NCBI GenBank assembly: GCA_947478865.1
Contig: CANJXF010000004.1
Coordinates: forward strand, 1-64,000
Reading direction: 5' to 3'
DNA length: 64,000 nucleotides
Origin: Verrucomicrobiales bacterium
GTDB taxonomy: Bacteria > Verrucomicrobiota > Verrucomicrobiia > Limisphaerales > CANJXF01
The notes under the pieces are model-generated. The model did not search any database and had not been told where the DNA came from. It worked only from the letters and a program-made list of their open reading frames with translations. Below, in pieces: positions 37,001 to 44,804 of the stretch (position 1 is its first letter; each line of letters opens with the position of its first letter). Both the position numbers and the translations under genes were made by a program.

Positions 37001-37354
37001 TGGCAGCGGACGATTGGCGCGCAGAAACAAAATGGCGGTCTCTTCGAGGCGCTTCTTGCCTTTGACCGACATGAGGCGAGGCCACCATTCCTGCCCGGCG
37101 AAATCTTTGCGAGAGAGAGAAAGTTTTTCGAAATAATCTTCCAGCAATAGCCAGGCGCGCTGGGAATCGGTGCAGTCGGAAAAAATGCGAAGCAGCTCCG
37201 TTCGCTCAGCAACGGCGGCTTTGGAATCGGATAATTCACGACGCAAATCCGCGAGGGCACCGTAGGTTTTACTCAAAACCGTGTGATGCGCGTCATACTT
37301 TGTGGTATTCCCCGATCGAGTCCCCGAAGCGTTTTTGCGTGTGGTCTTGGCCAT
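34088..37354 (-). CDS. SWI2/SNF2-family DNA translocase / helicase
   Basis: A 1088-residue protein. The N-terminal half is a bacterial SNF2-associated region, with an ARK-rich start and the HYDAHHTVLSKTYG-like segment. The ATPase core begins near residue 630 with LRPYQKDGFDFLCHL, Walker A DDMGLGKT near 652, and DEAQ in VLDEAQFIKNPEA. Motif III is LTGTPLENRL, and the C-terminal helicase domain has VFSQFVQML, LSLRAAGTGLNLT and DRSHRIGQTRTV. Such proteins translocate on duplex DNA and remodel protein-DNA complexes; bacterial members include RapA-like and phage-defence-associated enzymes. No methylase, nuclease or other defence gene flanks it, so a defence role is not supported. Confidence 0.94.
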   Translation of the reverse strand: MAKTTRKNASGTRSGNTTKYDAHHTVLSKTYGALADLRRELSDSKAAVAERTELLRIFSDCTDSQRAWLLLEDYFEKLSLSRKDFAGQEWWPRLMSVKGKKRLEETAILFLRANRPLPTELTTHANLDRFAEVEQAEEDQKLVQKLEHWLFPPSPVHLDSPRALLRVACALQPAGEDSTLFALAVKFYLFRPRTGEKPKTLSEILELTTRSAHEQELFSPADWEFIQWLAETHADPEGLWDTLTLTGLELLQWLVRWGENSRLQFQENQNFAKFHGHLAELKPDLENIENELSFTHNLQLPAGELRPLNQAKFFTGRPSLVLIEDTFYLLRNGPPTDLLDAWARKKSVPVSKLSHRLLTKLRKTKPSKEVDWEQLCTAHAAKPRFTFELANETVRLRLQAISERDQTLWNWNGHEWQMDGSMVRANAKPEILDDPRLDPAAQWLGRLDWFTPEHGLWLGDANEGFLGKLASAWQDRPADADYLGDTAFHRLFLAPRQIRPHLVVKGSGIDWFSVSTEWEIEGLKLTPADLQRLATATGRFVNLPDAGWLELDSAAVQNAHEAFADLGLDGLSAIPQRLGLEHAAHLDEAGLQRFVDSPQARALRESLAEFAGIPSIPLPPNTQAELRPYQKDGFDFLCHLTRHKLGGILADDMGLGKTLQTLAWLSWLHSQHPKDHKPALVICPASVLHNWRRESERFTPHLKVLVLESGAARHNLRHQIPQHDLIVTNYALLRRDLEALQKFSFRAAVLDEAQFIKNPEAQITQSVKQLRAEQRLALTGTPLENRLLDLWSITDFIQPNFLGTKENFSEKYEPRGENAESEQRIARRRLSSKLRPLMLRRLKKQVARDLPDRIEERRDCDLGEAQRKLYLAELRRSREQVMQNVSEKGLGKSAIHVLAALTRLRQICCHPQLVGSDSASGKTDTLFELLEPLLADNQKVLVFSQFVQMLRLLEKECQQRHISTHILTGETKDRQAVVNAFQDDPKGSVFLLSLRAAGTGLNLTKASYVVLYDPWWNPAVEAQAIDRSHRIGQTRTVNAYRLIAPGTVEEKIWDLQQRKAQTIADVLGEEGFARNLSQIDLEYLFSED

Positions 37355-37480
37355 GATTACCCATTTAAGGCCCTGTATTCGGGCATAGAACGGGAGCTGT
37401 GGTCAATGAGAAAGCAGAAAAAAGTGGGTTGTGCCAAGCAAAAAGTTCCTCGAAGCCGCTAATTAATCCGAATTTTTGAG

Positions 37481-38632
37481 CTAAACCTTGCCAATCCACT
37501 TGCGATCGTCCCAAACCGCTTTGAGCGACGTCAAATTGCGGCCGTCAAAAACGTTTTTCGCAGCGGCGATTACTTCACCTTTTTTCAAATTGTTGTAGGC
37601 ATCGCTGGCACTGATCGCCACGAACTGAAGCACGCTCGGATCGCGGTAGCAGTCGATCATGCATTTGGTGCAGCCGTCGCGAATAATTTTGCTCTGATCA
37701 AATTCGTAAATGTTGCACATGGGCGATTCCCAAGCATGGCAACGGTAGAGATTCAAATTCCAATCGAGATAAAAATATTTGTGACCGCCGAGGCAGCCGA
37801 ACTTTTCCGGTTCCTTGCGCAGATGCCGCTGCATTTCGGAGAGCGATTCGGTCGGGTTCACCACCGGATAGCCGCTGTGCCGCTTCATCTCTTTGATTTT
37901 TTCAAAAACCTGGATGAGCTCCTCTGTTTTGTAATTCACCAGGCTGGAGTCACTAAAACTCAAATAACTCGAAGCCAGCGACGTCAGCGGATAACTAAAT
38001 GTGCAACTCGTAAAGCCCAGCGTCTGCAAAAAGTCCGGGAGCTTTTCGTAATCATCGATGAGCTTGCTCGCAGTAACGCTCGCGGTGGTTTGAATTCCGA
38101 GCTCCTTGAAAACTTCGTTGGCGCGTTTGATTTTTCGGCAAACATCGGGAAGCCCGCGGTTTTTCTCGTGTTTCGCCACGTCATGCGAATCGATCGACAT
38201 GATCACACTGCTCATGCCATCGCTCGCCAACTCGCGCATGTTTTGCTCGGTCCAAAGCGAACCGTTGGTGCAAACCATCGCGTTGATGCCGGATTCCGTC
38301 GCATACCGAATCATCGCGCGAAGTTCCTTGTGAACGAGCGGTTCGCCACCGACAAAAAGCAAGTAGCCGATGTGATTCTTTACGGCGATATCAATGACAT
38401 CTCTAGCCTCCTTCAACGTGACACTGCGACGTTGTTTCGGATCAAATTTATCCACAGCAAAGCCGCAGAAATCGCATTTTGCATTGCACAGATTGGTGAT
38501 CGCAAACTGCAAGTAACCTGGCCCGCCATGTTCGAGAACTTCGCCGAAAAGTTTGAAAACGCTTTTCTTCGGCCTGACCACCGGACGCGAAAAGTCCACC
38601 GCTGCCTGAGAATTATCGTTGAGAGCAACCAC
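37481..38632 (-). CDS. Radical SAM protein with SPASM-like C-terminus, third enzyme of the Hpn cassette
   Basis: A 383-residue radical SAM enzyme. The cluster motif C-x3-C-x2-C is C49, C53, C56 (CNAKCDFC), followed by the GGEPL SAM-binding motif. The C-terminal region carries extra cysteines (FGCLGGHKYFY, YRCHAWESPMC, and the group GCTKCMIDCY) that probably bind one or two auxiliary iron-sulfur clusters as in SPASM proteins. Its closest architecture is again HpnH-like, but I cannot name its reaction. It begins 13 bp downstream of hpnJ on the same strand, so co-expression with hpnH and hpnJ is likely. A role in modifying the same hopanoid or other polyprenoid substrate is inference. Confidence 0.85.
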   Translation of the reverse strand: MVALNDNSQAAVDFSRPVVRPKKSVFKLFGEVLEHGGPGYLQFAITNLCNAKCDFCGFAVDKFDPKQRRSVTLKEARDVIDIAVKNHIGYLLFVGGEPLVHKELRAMIRYATESGINAMVCTNGSLWTEQNMRELASDGMSSVIMSIDSHDVAKHEKNRGLPDVCRKIKRANEVFKELGIQTTASVTASKLIDDYEKLPDFLQTLGFTSCTFSYPLTSLASSYLSFSDSSLVNYKTEELIQVFEKIKEMKRHSGYPVVNPTESLSEMQRHLRKEPEKFGCLGGHKYFYLDWNLNLYRCHAWESPMCNIYEFDQSKIIRDGCTKCMIDCYRDPSVLQFVAISASDAYNNLKKGEVIAAAKNVFDGRNLTSLKAVWDDRKWIGKV

Positions 38633-38645
38633 GATGTTCAGTGGT

Positions 38646-40091
38646 TTACGCGGACGCTTTGGCTGAAGCCAAATCGGTTCTGCGTTGCGCCATGGATTTG
38701 AAGAATTCGTAGCCTTCGCGCAAACGGCGAACGCACACGTCTTTATCTTCCAGCATGGTTTTGATGATACGCAGAATCGGCTTCGGACGCAGATAGTAGC
38801 GGCGATAAAACATTTCTACCGACTCGAAGATTTCATCTTTGCTCAATCCAGGATATTCCAATGCGCTCTGCTGGAATCCGTCACCGTGAACGATGTCCGT
38901 TTTGTCTTTCTTGGCGAACCATCCATTTTGCCGGGCCATATCGAAAAGCTCCGTGCCGGGATACGGCGCCGCAAGCGAAACCTGAATGCTGAACACATCC
39001 AAATCCATCGCGTAACGAATCGTCTGCTCGATGGTTTCTTTCGTTTCAATCGGCAGACCGAGAATAAACGTTCCGTGAATAATCACGCCAAGCTCTTTGC
39101 AGGCCTTGGTGAAATTCTTGGCTTCGTCGATGTTGATTCCCTTTTTGATGCGATCCAAAATTTGTTGGTTGCCGGATTCATAGCCGACGAGGAACAAACG
39201 CAAGCCGCAATCTTTCATCAGCTTGATCGTTTCGTAATTCACGTTCGCACGGCTGTTGCAGCTCCAGGTCATGCCAAGCGGCTTCAATTTTTGTGCGATT
39301 TCACGGGCGCGCGGAAGGTTCGCGGTGAAGGTGTCGTCATCGAAGAAAAATTCCTGCACTTGTGGAAAAAGTTTTTTGGCATGCGCCATTTCCGCTGCAA
39401 CATTTTCCGGCGAGCGAACGCGATATTTGTGTCCTCCAATGGTCTGCGGCCACAAACAAAAGCTGCATTGCGCAGGGCAGCCACGACCCGTGTAGAGCGA
39501 AAGATACGGATCTTTAAGGTAACCAATCGAATATTTTTCAATCTGCAGATCGCGTTTATAAACATCACTCACCCATGGCAAAACATCCATGTCATGAATC
39601 AATGCGCGTTCTTTGTTGTGAATGATTTTCCCGTCTTTCCAAAACGAGAGGCCATCCACTTCAGCGAGCGGCCTGCCTTCCGCCACTTCTTTGCAGGTGA
39701 AATCAAATTCTTTGCGACCCACCCAATCAATCGACTGTGACGCCTTTAATGTTTCCGTGGGCAAAACCGCCGCGTGCGCACCGACGAACCCGATGGTCGT
39801 GCCGGGCTTCTGGGACTTGATCGCCTCGGCTACTTTGCAATCATTTTTCAGCGAAGGAGTCGAGGTATTGATGATGACATGATCATATTGCTTCGCTTCG
39901 GCGAGACAGGTTTTCACGTCGATGTCATGAGGAGGGCAATCCATCAACTTGCTGTTGGGAACGAGCGCGGCGGGTTGAGCAAGCCAGGTCGGATACCAAA
40001 ACGAACGAATCTCGCGCTTAGCCTGATACCGCGCACCGGCACCGCCATCGAAACCGTCAAAACTGGGCGGGCTTAGAAAAAGTGTTTTCAT
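38646..40091 (-). CDS. hpnJ: HpnJ-family B12-binding radical SAM enzyme
   Basis: A 481-residue protein whose opening (MKTLFLSPPSFDGFDGGAGA then RYQAKREIRSFWYPTWL) is the hallmark of HpnJ. The N-terminal 150 residues are a cobalamin-binding-type domain. The radical SAM motif is C205, C209, C212 (CPAQCSFC), followed by WPQTIGGHKYR, FFFDDDTFT and VGYESGNQQIL, all typical of HpnJ. In other bacteria HpnJ is needed to turn glucosaminyl bacteriohopanetetrol into the cyclitol ether form. It stands between the hpnH homologue (53 bp upstream) and a third radical SAM gene. No squalene-hopene cyclase, HpnI or HpnK gene is present in the window. Confidence 0.88.
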   Translation of the reverse strand: MKTLFLSPPSFDGFDGGAGARYQAKREIRSFWYPTWLAQPAALVPNSKLMDCPPHDIDVKTCLAEAKQYDHVIINTSTPSLKNDCKVAEAIKSQKPGTTIGFVGAHAAVLPTETLKASQSIDWVGRKEFDFTCKEVAEGRPLAEVDGLSFWKDGKIIHNKERALIHDMDVLPWVSDVYKRDLQIEKYSIGYLKDPYLSLYTGRGCPAQCSFCLWPQTIGGHKYRVRSPENVAAEMAHAKKLFPQVQEFFFDDDTFTANLPRAREIAQKLKPLGMTWSCNSRANVNYETIKLMKDCGLRLFLVGYESGNQQILDRIKKGINIDEAKNFTKACKELGVIIHGTFILGLPIETKETIEQTIRYAMDLDVFSIQVSLAAPYPGTELFDMARQNGWFAKKDKTDIVHGDGFQQSALEYPGLSKDEIFESVEMFYRRYYLRPKPILRIIKTMLEDKDVCVRRLREGYEFFKSMAQRRTDLASAKASA

Positions 40092-40144
40092 TTTTAATTT
40101 GTTAGAAACTGATTAAGACATTCCGAAGAAAAACCTGACCGACG

Positions 40145-41554
40145 CTAAACGTCCTTCTTGGCGATTTTCGAGAGCAACTCATCACGCTGAGTTGTATCGC
40201 CACTGCCGCAACCGCCGGAGGTTTCATGCGTGTGACTCTCCTCTTTCCGGGAGAAAACCGATTGCGCGCCATTCATCGCTGCGCGAGGAGAGTTGATGGC
40301 AGCCTTGGCTTCGGCTAAGTGACCTTTGCCAATGGAAGTGCCATTGAACGCGAAAACTTCGCGACCCTTGAGATACGGCTTTGGTTTCGCGCCAAAATTG
40401 TAACGAAAGTTTTTCCAGTTATCGCCACGCTGATAATTCGTACCGAGCGCGCCGCTTGGATCGTATCCGCAGTGGACCATGCAGTTCTCACATCGGGAGT
40501 CGCGGGCCACGCCGTCCACGACACCATATTTTTCCCAATCTACCTTCTCCAACATTTCAGCGTATTTGGGATAATGACCATCGGTCATCAAATAGCAGGG
40601 CGCTTTCCAGCCTTTGACATTGCGAGTGGGAATGGCCCAAGCGGTGCAGGTCAGCTCGCGTTTCCCAGCGAGAAACTCCTGATAAACCGGCGTGCCGAAA
40701 ATCGTGAAGCGTTCGCCCCATTCCTGAATTTTCGCGAACTTTTGCCGCGTCATTTTGCGCGTCAAAAAGAAATCTTCCGGCTGTTTGTTCAGGCGCGAAA
40801 CCATGTCCTTCTTGGCCGCATCGTATTCGTAACCAGGTGAGATCGTGTGCCCATCCACTTCCATGGAAGAGAAAAACTCAAACATCTGCTCGATCTCTTT
40901 GACGTCGGTCTCTTTGTAAACCGTCGTGTTTGTCGCAACTTGATATCCGAGGATCTTCGCCATCTTGATCGCTTCAACGCATTCCTTGAAAACCCCTTCC
41001 CGTTCCACAATCAAGTCGTGGGTGTATTCGAGTCCGTCCACATGAACGTTCCAATACATCCACTTCGTGGGCCCGATCACGGGACGTCCGTCGCTCTTGC
41101 CCTTGCGAATGCCTTCCGCGTCTTTTTCTGAAATCAATTTTTCTGCGAGCAGCTTGGAAAGCTTTGCTTCCAATTCCGGCGAGTAAATGCTCGCCATGTA
41201 ATCACGCATTTTTTTCCGCATGAACATTCCATTTGTGCAGACGTAAACGATGCGGCCCTGCTCCAAAATGCCCGCGATCAACTCCTCGATCTTCGGATAG
41301 ATTAACGGCTCTCCGCCGCAAATTGAAACCATCGGCGCATCGCATTCATCAGCGGAACCGAGACAATCTTCCAGGGACATCATGTCTTTGAGGCTGGTGG
41401 AGTATTCGCGAATGCGTCCGCAGCCGGTGCAGGTCAAATTGCAGGTGTGCAGCGGTTCAAGCTGTAGAACCAGCGCAAACTTCGGCGTTTTGCGCAACTT
41501 GTGTTTGATAATATGGCGGGCAATTTTTGCCGTCAGCCCCAATGGAAATCGCAT
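40145..41554 (-). CDS. hpnH: HpnH-family radical SAM protein with insertion and C-terminal extension
   Basis: A 469-residue HpnH homologue. HpnH couples a 5'-deoxyadenosyl radical to diploptene to make adenosylhopane. The signature motif is C38, C42, C45 in LEPLHTCNLTCTGCG, with the CGGEPL motif, the HVDGLEYTHD segment and the DUF3463-type tail (GWKAPCYLM, CENCMVHCGYD). Two differences from canonical HpnH are visible. About 40 extra residues lie between KKMRDYM and WNVHVDG (about 122-162), and an extra tail of about 90 residues contains HTHETSGGCGSGD. The extension makes its product less certain. It starts only 3 bp after the small lipoprotein gene and leads the three-enzyme run. Confidence 0.82.
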   Translation of the reverse strand: MRFPLGLTAKIARHIIKHKLRKTPKFALVLQLEPLHTCNLTCTGCGRIREYSTSLKDMMSLEDCLGSADECDAPMVSICGGEPLIYPKIEELIAGILEQGRIVYVCTNGMFMRKKMRDYMASIYSPELEAKLSKLLAEKLISEKDAEGIRKGKSDGRPVIGPTKWMYWNVHVDGLEYTHDLIVEREGVFKECVEAIKMAKILGYQVATNTTVYKETDVKEIEQMFEFFSSMEVDGHTISPGYEYDAAKKDMVSRLNKQPEDFFLTRKMTRQKFAKIQEWGERFTIFGTPVYQEFLAGKRELTCTAWAIPTRNVKGWKAPCYLMTDGHYPKYAEMLEKVDWEKYGVVDGVARDSRCENCMVHCGYDPSGALGTNYQRGDNWKNFRYNFGAKPKPYLKGREVFAFNGTSIGKGHLAEAKAAINSPRAAMNGAQSVFSRKEESHTHETSGGCGSGDTTQRDELLSKIAKKDV

Positions 41555-41557
41555 AAT

Positions 41558-41803
41558 TTAGTTGGATTGAGCCAAATGCTTGACTGGCTCAGACTGTGAA
41601 CTATTCGAGGAAACCTTTTCGGAACCGGCCGGCTGTGCAACCGGTTTATTTTGAACCAAGCCCGGCAAAAAGAAGCTCAAGGGCGAAACTCCTTGTGAAG
41701 CACTAATGCCACTGCATCCTGCACCCAACAAAACTATGGCTGGGAGAATTGCAAGCTGGCAAAAAATCCGGTTCAATCTCACATCCGTAAGTATAAATTC
41801 CAT
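41558..41803 (-). CDS. Small lipoprotein heading the radical SAM cassette
   Basis: Start at 41803 gives a lipoprotein leader, MEFILTDVRLNRIFCQLAIL, with lipobox LGAGC and about 50 mature residues rich in Ser, Gln, Pro and Val. An ATG at 41809 and a longer frame to 41902 also exist. No domain is recognised. It sits 3 bp before the hpnH homologue and on the same strand, so it is probably translated from the same message. It may localise to the outer membrane, but no function can be read from the sequence. Confidence 0.6.
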   Translation of the reverse strand: MEFILTDVRLNRIFCQLAILPAIVLLGAGCSGISASQGVSPLSFFLPGLVQNKPVAQPAGSEKVSSNSSQSEPVKHLAQSN

Positions 41804-41807
41804 CAAC

Positions 41808-42662
41808 ATGATAGCAATATTTAATTGGCCGTTGCCTGGAGATTTTCGCCGGTTTTCTTCACTCAGGGAATGGCTGATGGGATTGATTTTAGCTGGAAGC
41901 ATCTGCCTGTTTTTTTCGATGAGCGCAAGCGCCGCGGAATCCGAACTTTCCCAACAGAACGCGGCGGCGGCGGTTTTTGCGGCGCGGGCGGAAAAAGCCC
42001 TTCAAGCTGCCCGAGTCCGGCTGAAGTCCGAGTCGACCAATTCGGAAGCTGCCTGGCAATTTGGCCGAGCGTGCTTCGACATGGCCGAATTCGCGGAAAA
42101 TAACAAGCAGCGCGAGGATTATGCGGCGGAAGGAATTGATGTCTGCCGCCAGTTAAGCCTACGCCAGCCGCAATTGGTTGCCAGCCATTACTACTTTGCG
42201 ATGAACCTCGGCCAGCTTGCACGGACCAAAACCCTCGGCGCTTTGAAATTAGTGAGCGAAATGGAATTTGCCTTTCAACGCGCGCATGATCTCGATGAAC
42301 GCTTTGATTACGCGGGACCGGATCGAAATCTCGGATTGCTCTACCTCGAAGCGCCGGGCTGGCCGACGAGTATTGGCAACCGCAGTAAGGCTCGTCACCA
42401 TCTCCAACGCGCCGTGCTGCTCAGTCCAAGTTTTCCCGAAAACCGCCTCAATTTGATCGAAGCCTACCTTAAGTTCGGAGACAAAACCGCAGCACAAGGC
42501 GAATTCAAAGAGCTAAAAGAGTTTTGGCCAGCCGCAAAAAAACAATTCTCGGGAGAGCAATGGGAGAAAAGTTGGGGCGATTGGGAAAAAGGCCGGCAGA
42601 AGATTGAGTTGAAATTATCCGAGTCCTCCAAGGCATTAACCTCTCCCGGCGGCCAGAAGTAA
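41808..42662 (+). CDS. Exported TPR-like helical protein
   Basis: A protein of about 285 residues with a leader LMGLILAGSICLFFSMSASA preceded by RRFSSLR. The frame allows starts at 41706, 41808 and 41877. I give 41808 because it keeps the basic leader end, while 41877 has AGGGA at a good distance and would leave 73 bp to the divergent lipoprotein gene. The body is paired helices like tetratricopeptide repeats (ARAEKALQAARVRLKSESTN, NLIEAYLKFGDKTAAQGEFK). It is probably periplasmic. Partners are unknown; it is divergent from the radical SAM cassette and followed by a small lipoprotein gene. Confidence 0.75.
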   Translation: MIAIFNWPLPGDFRRFSSLREWLMGLILAGSICLFFSMSASAAESELSQQNAAAAVFAARAEKALQAARVRLKSESTNSEAAWQFGRACFDMAEFAENNKQREDYAAEGIDVCRQLSLRQPQLVASHYYFAMNLGQLARTKTLGALKLVSEMEFAFQRAHDLDERFDYAGPDRNLGLLYLEAPGWPTSIGNRSKARHHLQRAVLLSPSFPENRLNLIEAYLKFGDKTAAQGEFKELKEFWPAAKKQFSGEQWEKSWGDWEKGRQKIELKLSESSKALTSPGGQK

Positions 42663-42722
42663 TTTCCACGAGCCCCTTTGTTTTTACCGTGTTCAGATTA
42701 ACCCTGTGCAAACCAATTAATC

Positions 42723-43073
42723 ATGAGAATCGTTACAGTTGGTCTATTGAGCGGCCTTCTCTTCTCGGGATGTGCGAAGATGAAAAACATTATGCCGTCG
42801 GGGCCATCGCCCGCTGAAGCCGAGGCGCACGCGGACACAGGTCCCGTCCTTCTAGATGTTGGAAAAATTGCAAAGGTCAATCCCAGCGCCCGTTTTGTGG
42901 TCATCACTTTTCCCCTTGGCGGCGTCCCTCCCATTGACCGCCGATTGAGCGTTTATCGTAAAGGCGCCAAAGTTGCCGAAGTCAAAATAACCGGGCCTCA
43001 ACGCGACGTGAATACGATCGGCGACATTATTTCCGGCGAAGTTCAAGTAAACGATGAAGTCCGCTCCGAGTGA
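42723..43073 (+). CDS. Small lipoprotein of unknown function
   Basis: A 116-residue lipoprotein: MRIVTVGLLSGLLFSGCAKM has lipobox FSGC. The mature part has a Pro/Glu/Ala linker, then about 75 residues of predicted beta strands (RFVVITFPLGGVPPIDRRLSVYR, KVAEVKITGPQ, DIISGEVQVNDEVRSE) that resemble a small OB or SH3-like barrel. It shares strand with the TPR-like gene 60 bp upstream and converges with the next gene 6 bp downstream. I do not recognise a family. Confidence 0.75.
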   Translation: MRIVTVGLLSGLLFSGCAKMKNIMPSGPSPAEAEAHADTGPVLLDVGKIAKVNPSARFVVITFPLGGVPPIDRRLSVYRKGAKVAEVKITGPQRDVNTIGDIISGEVQVNDEVRSE

Positions 43074-43079
43074 TGAAGT

Positions 43080-43385
43080 TTAACCGGCTTTCGCCGTTTT
43101 AGAGGTCGCCTTCTTACGGTAGGGCGACGAGAGGTTGAAATAGATTCCACAGAGCGGCTTGTCATTTTCCGTCTGGCTTAAAATAATCGTAACCTGATTA
43201 TCCAAAGCGATGCCGTGGCGTAGGTTGGCACCTCGACTGACGTAGGCTTTGATCGCTTTTTCCACGAGCCGCTGGAGCGCGTCCTGACATTCCTCCGGGG
43301 TCTTGTCCAGGCAGACGATGTATTTCTCAAAGCTCTTCAGCGCTTCAGAAATTTCAGCCTTAAATAAATCGACGGTCAGGTCCAT
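43080..43385 (-). CDS. Small hypothetical protein
   Basis: A 101-residue soluble protein. The N-terminal half is helical with acidic-amphipathic character (FKAEISEALKSFEKYIVCLD), and the middle has strand-like VTIILSQTENDKPLCGIYFNL. The C-terminus is Lys/Ala/Thr-rich. Two cysteines and no signal or membrane segment are seen. It lies 51 bp downstream of yggS on the same strand. No family is recognised. Its composition and codon use look like a real gene rather than a shadow. Confidence 0.6.
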   Translation of the reverse strand: MDLTVDLFKAEISEALKSFEKYIVCLDKTPEECQDALQRLVEKAIKAYVSRGANLRHGIALDNQVTIILSQTENDKPLCGIYFNLSSPYRKKATSKTAKAG

Positions 43386-43436
43386 AAAATGAAAGTAAAA
43401 CCGCCCGCGCCAGAAGTAAATTCAATACCCACCCAA

Positions 43437-44141
43437 TCACGTCTCCATTGATTTTTTGTAGCTTTGCCGCTCTCCAAAAATAGCGGTGCCGACACGCACC
43501 ATCGTGGATCCTTCTTCGATCGCAACCTCGAAATCACCACTCATCCCCATGCTCAAATGCGGCAATGGAGCGCCGAGAATCTGTTCGCACTCCGATCTCA
43601 GTTCCCGCAAACGGCGAAAAAAAGGCCGCACTTTCTCCACTTCCGCCGCCCACGGCGCGATCGTCATCAGCCCATGGATTTCAATCCGCTCCAGCGCGTT
43701 GATCTTTTCCAGCTCAGCGAGCAGGCGTTCAGGTGGAAAACCAAACTTGCTCGCTTCACCCGCGACATTTACCTCGAGCAAAATCGGCATCGTCTTGGCC
43801 GAGGCACGTGAAAATTTATCAATTTCCTGCGCAAGGGATAAACTGTCCACGCTCTGGATCATTTGAAAGAGATGAACGGCGTCGCGACACTTGTTGGATT
43901 GCAAATGGCCGATCATTTGCCAGCGGAGGTGGCCTGGGCAGAGCGAAATTTTCACCTTGGCTTCCTGCACTTTACTTTCGCCAAACAATGTTAATCCCGC
44001 GTCGACGGCGGCGAGAATGGCCGCAGGCGGTTGCCCTTTGCTGACAGCCAGCAGCGTGACTGAGGCCGGGTCGCGATTCACCCGCGCACACGAGGCGTCA
44101 ATACGATTTTGAATCGCTCGGAGATTTTCGGCAATTTCCAT
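43437..44141 (-). CDS. yggS: YggS/PROSC-family pyridoxal-phosphate homeostasis protein
   Basis: A 234-residue PLP-binding barrel protein. The PLP lysine lies in VTLLAVSKGQP, and the family signatures LFGESKVQEAKVKI, WQMIGHLQSNKCRDAV, IQSVDSL, LMTIAPWA and LSMGMSGDFEVAIEEGSTMVRVGTAIFG are all present. In the GEN motif of typical members the Asn is replaced by Ser here. Members control free PLP and amino-acid homeostasis and have no known catalytic activity. The start codon overlaps the stop of the DUF1080 gene by one base (TAATG), so the two are translationally coupled. Confidence 0.95.
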   Translation of the reverse strand: MEIAENLRAIQNRIDASCARVNRDPASVTLLAVSKGQPPAAILAAVDAGLTLFGESKVQEAKVKISLCPGHLRWQMIGHLQSNKCRDAVHLFQMIQSVDSLSLAQEIDKFSRASAKTMPILLEVNVAGEASKFGFPPERLLAELEKINALERIEIHGLMTIAPWAAEVEKVRPFFRRLRELRSECEQILGAPLPHLSMGMSGDFEVAIEEGSTMVRVGTAIFGERQSYKKSMET

Positions 44142-44785
44142 TAAGGAAGCTCCTGGATGAAAACATCTTTGTACGACGCTTCGGCTTGGCCGCCGCCATG
44201 GATTTGCAACGCGATCGCTCCGCCCGGCTCCACCGAATCGTCCGTCTCGGTGAAGTCAAACGTTTGCAACCCGTTGAGCCAGGCTTGAAGACGTTTTCCA
44301 TCGCAACGGATTTCGTATTCGTTCCAATCGTTGCGCTTGAGAACTTTGTTAACCTGTTCGATGTCGGACTGCACAAGCACCTTATTTCGGCGCGATTCGT
44401 CGTAGAGACACCCCCACCAGGCTGGATCGCCCAGATCCGCCTGATAACCGCTCACTTCAAAATGGTTTGGAACCCGTTTGCTGCGCACTTGAACTCCGCC
44501 ATTCACAAAACCAACATCGCCGGCGAGCTTGCATTTAACGCGCAGCACAAAATTAGTGAAGGACCGCGTGCTGCAAATGAATTCGTTGTGCGGCACTTGT
44601 TGTTTCAAGCTGCCACCGACCAGCGCACCGTTCTCGATGCGCCAGGTCTTGTTCGTGTCCCCTTCCCAACCGCGAAACGAAGTTCCATCGAATAATGAAA
44701 CCGCTTTTTTGTTGGAGACTTTGGAATTTGAAACGCAGCCACCGGCGAAGACCGCACAAACGACCAGAGAAATAAGAATTTTCAT
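44141..44785 (-). CDS. DUF1080 lipoprotein
   Basis: The start at 44785 gives MKILISLVVCAVFAGGCVSN, a lipoprotein leader with lipobox AGGC. The DUF1080 domain is clear: SLFDGTSFRGWEGD at the first strand, WRIENGALVGGSL, NFVLRVKCKLAGDVGFVNGGVQVRS, GYQADLGDPAWWGCLYDESRRNKVL, and EWNEYEIRCDG-like strands. The family includes 3-keto-disaccharide hydrolases. It is the second DUF1080 gene in the window; the two differ in export type (lipoprotein versus secreted) and share only domain-level similarity. It is coupled to yggS downstream and is 19 bp after the NfeD-like gene. Confidence 0.88.
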   Translation of the reverse strand: MKILISLVVCAVFAGGCVSNSKVSNKKAVSLFDGTSFRGWEGDTNKTWRIENGALVGGSLKQQVPHNEFICSTRSFTNFVLRVKCKLAGDVGFVNGGVQVRSKRVPNHFEVSGYQADLGDPAWWGCLYDESRRNKVLVQSDIEQVNKVLKRNDWNEYEIRCDGKRLQAWLNGLQTFDFTETDDSVEPGGAIALQIHGGGQAEASYKDVFIQELP

Positions 44786-44804
44786 TTTTAGGTTTGGGGA
44801 AATC

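Noticed and set aside
34088-37354. SNF2 protein as part of an anti-phage defence island
   Set aside because: SNF2 proteins occur in some defence systems, but here the neighbours are pagL and a radical SAM gene, with no methylase, nuclease or phospholipase D gene, so the context gives no support.
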